Of a stretch of DNA of 64,000 bases, positions 55,026 to 64,000 are shown piece by piece. Origin of the DNA: Dipteris shenzhenensis (taxonomy: Eukaryota; Polypodiophyta; Polypodiopsida; Gleicheniales); NCBI GenBank assembly GCA_047967505.1, contig CM106541.1; one strand, 5' to 3'. Made by a program: the position numbers and the translations under genes. Under the pieces are notes generated by a model. The model had not been told where the DNA came from. It ran no database searches and saw only the letters and a program-made list of their open reading frames with translations. Positions within the stretch are counted from its first letter, which is position 1, and every line of letters starts with the position of its first letter.

Positions 55026-58000
55026 GGATTATCAGTTGGAACATACAGGGCCTAGGTGGCGTCCCACATCGCTACTGTAGATAGCTGATCCGGGATTCAG
55101 CTTCATCCAGGTGTTACTGGGGGTTCCATTGATATATTATTTATTCAAGAGCACAAGCTGGATTATAGAGATTGTGCCAAGTCAGGCAAGTTGCTTTCTA
55201 GCCATACTTTTTGGTCGCCTGCCTTGGGCACCAGGGGAGGCACTTCTATTTCAGTCTCGCAGTCGGTTCTCCCCTTAGTTGTTGGGCATGGAGTCATTAT
55301 CCCCTCTAGAGCTCAGTGGATTATTCTTTTGATTGGAGGGTGTAAGGTTAGCTTCCTTAACCTATATGCCTCCAACATTAGAGGGGAACGTGTCCTTATG
55401 TGGAAGACCTTGCTCTCATGGGCCCCCATTGTGGATTCATGGGTGATTGGAGGTGACTTTAACATAGTCAAGTTACCGTCAGACAAAAAAGGAGGTAGAG
55501 AAGGCGGACTTCACTCTTTGGAGAGAGCAGCTTGGGATGTCTTCCTTTTCCATTTCTGTGGCAGAGATACTTGGCGTGATGATGCCTTTCTTATTCAACC
55601 ACAGTCCCTCCTGTTCTCTTGGTCGAATAGGAGGCAACAGATGCCTATTCATGCACGCATTGACAGATTTTATGTAGATGATTGGGCACTAGACAGAGGT
55701 GGATTGGTATGCATTGCTGCGGGGGTTTCCACTTCAGACCACTTCCCTGTTGTGCTGGCTATCTCAGAGCCTTAGTTGAGAGGCCGGTCTACCAGCATCA
55801 GGATTCCAGATGTATTTTACATAGAGGAGGACCTTACAGAGGCAGCCCTAGAGATATGGTTTGCTCATGTCCAGGGTGGGCAGCCACATCCATCACATGT
55901 AGCCGCTGCCCTTTCTGGTATTAGCGACTTTTTTTGCTCAGTTGCTTGTACCAGGAGACGAGATATTCTCAGACATGAGATTGGTGTTCGCCAGTAGTTG
56001 GCAGCTTTGCAGAGGGAAGAGCAAAAACGGTCTTCAGATGCTTGGATTCAGGAGCGCCTTGTTGCAACAAGGGCTCATCTGCAGTTATTGCTGATCAGAG
56101 AGCAGAGTATGCCTTTCATGCACGGGAGTCCTTCTGGATTCAGATGGGTGGTAGAGTCAATAGACACTTTTTCTCTACTGTTGGCGCTAGACATAGTAGA
56201 GAGAGTGTATCCCAGCTTATTGACTCACATGGGGTTTTACAAACAGAGCCTGATGACGTCTTACGCATAGCTTCGGATTTCTATGCCACCCTCCTTACTG
56301 CTGATCCTGAGGCACATGATAGAGAGGATGCTAGACAGGCTATTTGGCAGAGTATCCCTGTGTTGGTGAATCCGGATATGCATGTTCTACTCGACACACC
56401 TTTCACCAACACAGAGTTCAAGACTGCACTTTCATCCCTTCACAAGGGCAAGTGCCCAGGTTTAGATGGCCTCACGCCATCTTTTTTCATTGCATTTTGG
56501 GATATGACTGGAGACTATATTACTTCAGCCATGCCGGCCATTTGGGACTCTAGCGAGATGCCTGGGTCGCTTATAGAGGGTCTCATCCACCTTATCCCAA
56601 AAGGGGGTAGTAGAAATTTATTGTCCCAATGGAGGCCTATCACACTTCTGGGGACTTGTTACAAGATTCTGGCCAAGGCTATCAGCCTTCGATTACAGCC
56701 ACTTCTCCCTGATCTTATTCATGACACTCAGACGGGTTTTGTGCATGGTAGAAGTATTTTTTATAACATTTTTTCTTTCTAGGAAGCTTCAGAGTGGGCC
56801 ATGCAGAGTGGCCAGAATCTTGCCATTCTACTATTGGATTTTGAAAAAGCTTATGACAGAGTAGATTGGAGTTTTTTGGAGGGCACCCTTCTACGCTTTG
56901 GATTCACTGATGTTTGGATCAGAGGTGTTTTCTCTTTGTACAGATCAGCCCATAGCCAGGTACTTATTGGTGGGGTAAGGGGTGAGAGACTTCAGATTTC
57001 GAGATCAGTCCGTTAGGGATGCCCCCTTGCTCCTTTCCTTTTTTTGTTCGTGGCCGAAGCTATGAGTATCTATGTTAGATCTCAAGCTGACATCTTTGGG
57101 CTGAGACTTCCCATCAAAAGAGAAGAGAAGCTACTTGACAGTGAGTTGGCTGATGACACAGCGATTTATTTGGATGCCTCTCCACAGATGCTCACTTCTT
57201 TAAGGACAGCATTGGATTTATTTCGCTTGGTGGCAGGGGCGCAAATAAATTGGCATAAATCCAATGGCTTTTGGATCAGTGATGAGGACACTCCAGTTTG
57301 GGGGCTTGACATAGGGTTCACTTGGGTTCAGAGGGGTGTGCCTATCAGGTATTTGGGCTGCCAGGTGGGCTTGGGTATTTCTACCACGCAGCAGTTTGCT
57401 CCCGTGTTGGAGAGCATCAGAAGGAAGCTTCTCTTTTGGAGCTCAGCCAAGCTGGATCTTGCCTCTAGAGTTGTGGTGGTCAACCAGGTCCTCTTGGCCA
57501 CAGCCTGGTTTATATGTTCATGTTGGTGCCATTCTAGGGACTGCATCATTCAGCTCAGAAGTCCGATCAGGAACTTTCTCTGGAGTGGGCTTGATGGCAC
57601 AGCAGATGCCTTAGCCAGGGTGGCTTGGGAGACCCTCATCCTCCCTACACAGGATGGGGGTCTCAATATTATTGATCCAGATTTACAGTGCAGAGCTTTA
57701 CTTTGCAAGATGGTAGTGCGAGGACTTATGCCAGGACAGGAACCGTGGAAGGACTTTCTTATCAGCAGCATACAGAGGTGCACACCTTCCTCAGGAGGAG
57801 ACTGGATGAGCAGTGTTAGATGGATCTTCACCACAGCACACCTCAGGTCACCTTCGTCCCCTCTCATGGTTGCCATTCTGAAAGCTTGGGCCAGTTTCAG
57901 AAGCTCTCTTCGGAGGATTCCTCCTTCCTCCCGGGAAGAGATTGATAGGCAGCCCATCATGTGGAATGACAGTATTTTAGATGATCTTGGTAGGCCACTA

Positions 58001-59368
58001 GGTGCCTCACTCTACATGCAGTGGGCCAGGTGGGAGAGGGGACCTACTTCTTCTTTGGGATCTTGGAAAGCTTTCCGTAGGCTTCCAGAGGAAACCAAAT
58101 CAAGGTTGACAGGACATCTCAGAGGGAGTGCAGGGAGGATCTTGTAGATTGAGGTAGCCCTTCCAGAGGCTTGGATAGACACAGATGATATGCCACTCAC
58201 TTCCTCCACTTGGGCAGGTACTTTCTCGAGAGGCGGGGTTCCGCTTCAGGTCTTAGCTTTCCGAGATGCACAGGAGGATGCTTTGGTTTTTAGTGTCCAG
58301 GATGGTGGCAGATTGCTCAGGTCCACAGAGGACATCTTGCTTGAGTCTGATTTTCAGCCTATCAGGGTTGTAGGTCTTTTGATGCAGGGATCAGATTCAG
58401 AGTGGTTCTTAGACCCTGACCCCCAGCTACTCTCCACCGGGTCTTGGAGGCTCTAGCTCTATGGAGGAGTTCCCATCAGGTATTTACAGTGGGACCCCGA
58501 AGAGTGGGAGTGGATTGATGTGGGGCATCTAGAGAAGAGCATCCCCTTCTTTCGTTACACGGTCAGTAATGCCAGGAGATTTCAGCTTAGTAGTAGAGGT
58601 TGGAGACCCTCCAAAGTTCCTCATTGGGAGACTTTTGGTATTACTGCAGATCAGCAGAGGTACTTCTGGAGGAGGCTCTGGAAATCCCATAGGAATAGAA
58701 AGATCACTATTTTCTTTTGGCTTTCTATCCATGGAGGGATTGCAGTGAACCTTTGGAGGTCCAGATTCGGAGCCGACCCTACTTGCCCTCGTTGCCTTTC
58801 TGCTTCGGAGTCTATTCAGCATTGCTTATGGGATTGCAGATAAGCGAGATTGATTTGGATGGGGATAGCCAGGATCTTCAGTCACTTTGCCCATTCCCCA
58901 TTTTTTATGACTTGGGGCTCGGTGGCTTGGCTTTCTCTTACAGGACCTCAGGTTTTCTATGAGGGAGTTGACTCCTCTCGGGCCATTTCGGTTCGACGTC
59001 ATCGAGTTGAGTTTTGTTCGTTAGATGTGGTACCACACCGTCCTTTTACAGCTGTACATGCCTCTGTGGATACTTCTTAGGAGATTCTAGCGAGCATAGC
59101 AGCCTGGAATATTTGGAGAGCCAGATGCACAGAGGCTATGGAGGGTACTCAGGTTCATCCCTCGCACACATTGGCTAGTATCTGGACAGACATCGTACAC
59201 ACTCTGATGGCCGTATGGACGGGTATGCAGGGGGACTCCCGTGCAGCCTTAGCTAGGAGGGCTTCTTTCTTCAGGGAATGGAAGGATTCTCCTTTCTTCT
59301 CTGAATCTACTACAGGGTTGAGATGGCACTTTCAGCCTCAGCCTTGGCTTCTTTCCACCTCACTCTGA
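55022..59368 (+). pseudogene. LINE ORF2 (endonuclease, reverse transcriptase, zinc-binding C-terminus)
   Basis: The ATG at 55022 gives MRIISWNIQGLGG, the apurinic-type endonuclease start. The endonuclease also shows IQEHKLD, VIGGDFNIVKLPSDKKGG (about 55440-55500), HARIDRFYVDDW and STSDHFPVVL (about 55725-55755). RT shows CPGLDGLTPSFF, PITLLGTCYKILAKAI, LLLDFEKAYDRVDWSFLEG (56814-56880, first catalytic Asp), GCPLAPFLF and ELADDTAIYLDA (57143-57180; the catalytic ADD is intact), then RYLGCQVG. The zinc-binding RVT domain is at about 58690-58845 (FFWLSIHGGIAVNLWRSRFG, then CPRCL..IQHCLWDC). The frame ends at 59368. Stops and shifts at several places (55773, 55996, 56780, 57014, 58145) make it inactive; those at 55996 and 57014 are TAG where Gln fits. 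Confidence 0.9.
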
Positions 59369-59481
59369 GGGGTTTTTTTAATTTATCCTCATGATTTCAT
59401 GATGTATTCCACTTTGAGCTTGCTCTTGTGGGTTTTTGTTCTTACTTAATAGAAGTCTTTTTCATGGAAAAATATATATAT

Positions 59482-59814
59482 ATATTTGCACTTTGTATTC
59501 CTGATGACATGTGTTGGATATGACTCATCTCTACCCCGTGCAATAAATGATTTGTTGGAAGTATTATTGGGCTTAAGATCTCCAAGGATTTCCATATCCC
59601 CACACTTATAGTTTAGCTCAACATGTGCACTAAGAATCTTTGATACAATAACTACCATTAAAACTTTGCCAAGTCCTCTAAAGTGACAAATAGAATTTGG
59701 ATCACTTTCATGCATTGTAGCAAATGCAACTACTTCTCTTTTGCAACATAAAATCACATCCATCCCTGAATAAAATTTATAGTCATCTACTTTGTGAGTT
59801 TTCTTTGCAAGCAA
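59482..59814 (-). pseudogene. Unrecognised coding remnant, part 1 (right of the LINE)
   Basis: The minus-strand frame from 59814 reads MLAKKTHKVDDYKFYSGMDV, CCKREVVAFATMHESDPN, FRGLGKVLMVVIVSKIL and so on up to RNTKCKY at the target duplication. It is open for over 100 codons and continues in frame with KYLDFRVGD on the other side of the LINE. It has the look of a soluble protein; no family is recognised. Upstream (59815-59940) no further coding is clear. Confidence 0.5.
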
Positions 59815-59939
59815 GTTATAGCAACAATTATAAAGAGCATTAGTCTCTTTTCAATAATCTACTTTATTAATTATTTAGAAACCTTAATCTTATTTAGAAA
59901 TTTTGGGGGCCTTAAATAGAAATACTGGTTTTTATAAAG

Positions 59940-62820
59940 GATTTAGCAATTATCAATTAACAATTTCCTAAACCCTAAATCCTTAAGCCTAAATCCTAAA
60001 CTATATCCTTAACCCTTAACTATAAACCCTTACCCCTAAATCATAAACCCTAAATCCTTAATCCTAAATCCTAACCCTAAATATTACACCCTAATCCTAA
60101 ACTCTTAACCCTAAACCCTCATTCCTAAATCCTAAACTCTAAGTCCGAAAATCTTAAACCTTAAATCCTAAACTCTAAACCATTAACCATAAACCATAAA
60201 CTCTAACTTTAACTCCTAAACCTTAAACCCTAAACCCTAAGCCTTAACCCTATCCCCTAAACCCATAAATCCTAAATCCTAAAATCCCCTAAACCCTAAA
60301 CCATAAACCTTAAACCCTAACCCTAAAAACTATACTATAAATCCTAAACTTGCAACCCCTAAACCCTAAATTCTAACCCAAACACCTTAAAGCCTCATCC
60401 CTAAATCCTAAACTCTAAGTCCAAAAATCCTAAACCTGAAACCCTAAACTCTAAACCCTTAACCATAAACCGTAAACTCTAACTTTAACTCCTAAGCCTT
60501 AAACCCTAAATTCTAAGCCTGGTTCAACATGTCAAGAAGACAAGGAGATGTACTGCTTAGAAGTCCTCAACAGGGACCAAGGGGTTGCACTTTGGTTGCA
60601 ATGTAGAGTTAGACAGGGGAGGCATTGGGTCCTAAGAGAGCCCCAAATGTAAAATGTTTGATGAATAAAGTTAACACTAAGTAGTTCTCAGTGTAAGAGG
60701 AGTAGCCAATTGCAGGTCTACCCACCCTCCACCTCAACATGGCATTGCCCCACAAAAAGGAGCACTTCCATTGGTACACCTCAAATACCTCACTAATCCC
60801 TTGAAATTAGGAAACACTAATTGGGGGCCCTTTGGAGACCCTAATTCTCCCCTAATGCCTTAAATTCTAACCCAAACCCCCTAAATCCTAAACCTTACAC
60901 CCTCATCCCTAAATCCCAAACTCAATCCAAAAATCCTAAACCTTAAACCCTAAAATCTAATCCCTTAACCATAAACCATAAACCATAAACTCTAACTCTA
61001 ACTCCAAAACCTTAAACCCTAAATCCTAAGCCTTAACCCTATCCCCTAAACCTATAAATCCAAAGTCTAAAAACCCCTGAACCTTAAAACCTAACCTGAA
61101 AACCTAAACTCTAAATCCTAAACTTGTAGCCCTTAAACCCTAAATTCTAACTAAAACCCCCTGAATCCTAAATCCTAAACCTATAAGGCATAATCCCTAA
61201 CCCCTAGACCCTGAATCCTAAATCCTAAATTTAACCCATAATCTTATAAACCCTAAATCCTAAACCTTAACCATATACCCTAAACCTCTAAACCATAACC
61301 CTAACCTCAACCCAATAACCCCTCGTCCTTAAACCCTAAACCCTAACACTTAAACTCCTCATCCCTAAACCCTAAACCCTTAATCCTAAACAATGAACCC
61401 TATCCCTAAACATGTGGACTGTAAACCCTAAACCTTAATAAAACCCCATAAATCCAACCTCAAAACCATAAATGCTAAACCTATAAACCTTAATTTCTAA
61501 ACCCATAACCCTTTAAACCCTAGATCCTAAACCCTCAACCCTCAAACCTAAATCATACACCCTATTTCCTGAATCCTAAATCTTTAACCCTAACCTGAAT
61601 CCTTAAACCTTTAAGCCCTAACCCTATCTCCCAAACCTATAGATCCTAAACCCTAAACTTAAACATACACCCCTAAAAACCCTAAACTTGTAAATCCTAA
61701 CCCTAATCCCTAAGTCTTAACTTGGCCCACTAAACCCTAAACTCTAAAGCCTAACCTATAACCCCTAAACTCTTAATTGTAAATCCTAAACCCTAAACTC
61801 TATACCTCTAAACCCTTAATACTAAACTTTATACTTAAACCCTAAACCCTATCTTAATCTCGCTAAGTCCTAAACCTAAGCCTAAACCCTAAATCTCCAA
61901 ATCCTAAACCCTTAACCCTTAACCCTAAACCCTCATCCCTAACCCCTAAACGATAAACCCTAACCCAAACTTATAAACCTTTAAACCCTAACCCTATCCC
62001 CTAAACTTGTAAAACCAAAACCCTAAACTCCAACCCAAACCCCTAAACTCTAAACTGTAAATCGTAAACCCTTATCCCTCATCCTTATACACTAACCCTT
62101 AAACCCTTAATCCCAAACCCTAAATCTTAATCCCTAAACCTCTAAACCCTAACCCTATCCCCTAGACCCATGATCATAAACCCTAACCCTAACCCAAATT
62201 CCATAAAGCACTAAACCCTAAATCTTAAGCCCTAAAGATATCCCCGAAACCTGTAGACCCTGAACCCTAAACCTCGACTCAAATCCCCTAATTCCTTAAC
62301 CCTAAATCCTAACACTAACACTAACCCTATCCCCCAAACTTATATATAGGCCATAAATCCTAAACCCTAACCTTTGTCTGCTAAACCCTTACCCTAATCC
62401 TAACCATAAACCTCTAAACCCTATCCCTTATCTGCAAAGTCGTAATCATATCCCCTTACCCTAAATCCTAAACCCTAACCATAAATCCTAAACTCTTAAT
62501 CCACCTCAAACCAAAATCATACACTCTATCTCTTAAATCCTAAATCTTTAACCCTAACCATAGTCCTTAAATCTCTAAGCCCTAACCCTATCTCCTAAGC
62601 TTATAGATCCGAAACCCTAAACCCCCCAAACCCTAAACTTGTAAAGCCTAATCCTAATCCCTGAGCCCTAACCTAGCCCTCTAAACCCTAAATCCTAAAC
62701 TTTATACTTAAACCCTAAACCCTACCTTAATCTCTAAGTCCTAAACCCTAATCCTAAACTTAGCCCTAAATCCTAAACCCTCATCCTTAAACCCTAACCC
62801 CTAAATCATAAACCCTAACA
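59940..62820. repeat. Degenerate interstitial telomere-like array (CCCTAAA)n
   Basis: Almost continuous CCCTAAA, CCCTAAAC, CCTAAAT, CTTAACC and related words, mostly 7-8 bases long, all in the same orientation, interrupted once at about 60516-60840. CCCTAAA is the complement of the plant telomere repeat TTTAGGG. Few exact runs are longer than three units, so the array is old or was never a uniform telomere. Its size (about 2.5 kb of repeats) is much larger than a chance cluster. Confidence 0.93.
60516..60840. other. Non-telomeric interruption in the telomere-like array
   Basis: About 325 bp of ordinary sequence (starting CCTGGTTCAACATGTCAAG, with a GAGGCATTGGGTCCTAAG stretch) without coding frames or obvious terminal repeats. 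It may be an insertion or a segment joined when the array expanded. Confidence 0.7.
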
Positions 62821-63439
62821 AAAAAAAGGAATCTTCACCTGTCTCCCAACAAATCTCCATCTAAATGGATCTTGCCTCATAGATGTATGCAGTTATGAAC
62901 ATGGAAACCATGTCCCCCAAGCTACAACTCGGTCTCCCATCTATGAGTGATAGGAAAAATTCAATAGAAGCCATCCCAAATCATCCAACATGGTCACATT
63001 GAGTCCTAGCACTTCCTCAAGCATCTTAGTAGTCCAGTTATTCCAATCAGACAAGCCAAGAGAACCTTCCATCACCATGTGAGTGGGCATGTCCAAAAAA
63101 ATTGCATATGCCCTATAATAGGTTTGAACCCCCTTCCTTGTTCTTCCATCATGCCCCACATGTAATACCAAGAAATCTTTAATAGCATCAATCATCTTTT
63201 GATTTCTCTTTTATCCCCAATGCATCAAACAATCCCACAACATTAGCACAAATTACAACAAAACCAATTTGGTAATCCAAATCCTCCCATCTCCTCTTGG
63301 GTTGGAAATCACTCACTTCCACCACCTCTCTATCTATACTTGAGGTTTGCTTATTTTTCCTCTTAACTGATTGCAGCTGGCTATACCTCAATCTTAGGTG
63401 GTTCAACTCCCAAAATTTTAGTGTACCACAAGCATTCAA
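62821..63439 (-). pseudogene. Unrecognised coding remnant beside the telomere-like array
   Basis: From 63439 leftwards: MNACGTLKFWELNHLRLRYS, VEVSDFQPKRRWEDLDYQIG and ANVVGLFDALGIKEKSKDD, then after a one-base shift AIKDFLVLHVGHDGRTRKG, RAYAIFLDMPTHMVMEGSLG, WNNWTTKMLEEVLGLN and LGWLLLNFSYHS, and after another shift SLIDGRPSCSLGDMVSMFIT to about 62840. Together about 195 residues of plausible globular protein with two frameshifts. No family recognised. Left end lies against the repeat array. Confidence 0.4.
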
Positions 63440-63631
63440 AACTTTAACGAGGGGTATTTTAATTCCACTTTTGGGGAAAAAATTAACATGAGGGATTACA
63501 ATAACATGAGGGGTTTTTTATTCAACTTAAGAAAAAAATATATTAGTTCATAAGTAAAGAGGGATGATATAATTGGGGGGAAATTTTAGTTGAGGGGTTC
63601 TTTAAATACCCCTTGAACACACGTGATACTT

Positions 63632-64000
63632 GGGTTTCTTAGTAGTGCAACCCCCAAGATCTCAACCTCCCCTAGGGCTCACTATGAAAGTAGTAGTGGC
63701 CATATTTTTTACTTCCATATGATCTTCCAAGTTATAAAAAAGCAAGCCCTTGTCATGGTGCCCATAGTGCAATCTCTCAAAAGCAAGAAATTTACCCAAT
63801 GGAAAATCCAACCACCAAGGACAATACTTCTCCTCCCACTTAGACAACACACCCCCTCAATTTTCAATATTGGTTTCCAGTGAGTACATATTCACTTCTT
63901 TCACTGTCTCAATTTGATTCCACATATCCATAGCACTCATCATAAATTGAATCTTTCCACTTGCAAAAAGATAAAACAAGAACATGCACTCAAGAACAAC
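63632..64000 (-). pseudogene. Unrecognised coding fragment running off the window edge
   Basis: On the minus strand, entering from the right edge: IQFMMSAMDMWNQIETVKEV, a TGA, then LSKWEEKYCPWWLDFPLGKF, RLHYGHHDKGLLFYNLEDHM and VKNMATTTFIVSPRGG, ending in a stop near 63660. The one TGA and the coherent sequence suggest a decayed gene or transposon ORF. It may belong with the remnant at 62821-63439 (same strand). Family unknown. Confidence 0.35.

Larger units (their letters stand above)
52723..59481 (+). mobile_element. L1-type LINE, apparently full length (6.76 kb)
   Basis: Non-LTR retrotransposon with C-rich 5' region, ORF1, ORF2 and a tail of A-rich (TA)n repeats (GGAAAAATATATATATATAT). 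The 10-mer ATATTTGCAC stands at 52713-52722 and again at 59482-59491, directly flanking it: a target site duplication. The sequences outside the duplication join into one reading frame on the minus strand, which confirms the insertion boundaries independently. Confidence 0.88.

Overview
This is a TE-dense stretch of nuclear DNA from a land plant. Evidence: a spliced plant secondary-metabolite UDP-glycosyltransferase (UGT), Ty1/copia and Ty3/gypsy elements with the plant-type primer sites for initiator tRNA-Met (TGGTATCAGAGC) and tRNA-Asp, an L1-type LINE, and a long degenerate array of the plant telomere unit (CCCTAAA). The many old, stop-ridden retroelement copies lying side by side suggest a large, slowly purged genome (gymnosperm-like or another large-genome lineage); this is inference and the species is not identified. 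No prokaryotic features, CRISPR arrays or rRNA genes were seen.

Layout. 0-2.9 kb: no recognisable gene. 2.9-9.3 kb: copia relic A (minus), a decayed tRNA-Asp primer site, a lone 248-bp LTR with primer site, and the 3' end of copia family Cp1 (copy 1, minus). 10.1-11.76 kb: truncated copia gag-pol (plus). 13.1-18.4 kb: a near full-length chromovirus-like gypsy element (minus) with a mutated RT active site. 18.4-21.0 kb: gene-free, with dispersed short repeats. 21.0-30.3 kb: a complete gypsy element (minus), 9.3 kb, with both LTRs, polypurine tract and a short target duplication; its two LTRs differ by a promoter-removing deletion and a 152-bp tandem duplication. 31.2-32.8 kb: the one apparently intact host gene, a two-exon UGT. 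34.6-40.0 kb: Cp1 copy 2, nearly complete (minus). 40-43.5 kb: nothing recognised. 43.5-45.1 kb: simple repeats and an LTR end with a tRNA-Asp primer site. 45.3-45.84 kb: Cp1 copy 3 (plus, 5' end only). 45.84-51.26 kb: a different LTR (721 bp) with TATA box and primer site, a 2-kb array built on the hexamer ATAAGC, and a spliced but stop-containing ORF of unknown family. 51.5-51.7 kb: a foldback and tandem palindromes resembling DNA-transposon ends. 52.72-59.48 kb: a full-length L1-type LINE flanked by a 10-bp target duplication, inserted into a decayed, unrecognised coding sequence whose two halves flank it. 59.9-62.8 kb: interstitial telomere-like array. 62.8-64 kb: further decayed, unrecognised coding sequence.

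The genes do not form a pathway: apart from the UGT, everything recognisable is mobile-element sequence. A recurring theme is loss of function by C-to-T/G-to-A change: CAG-to-TAG stops, Cys-to-Tyr in zinc knuckles, Gly-to-Ser in protease active sites and Asp-to-Asn in an RT site, as expected where methylated cytosines decay in silenced elements. Boundaries without a sharp sequence signal are approximate.
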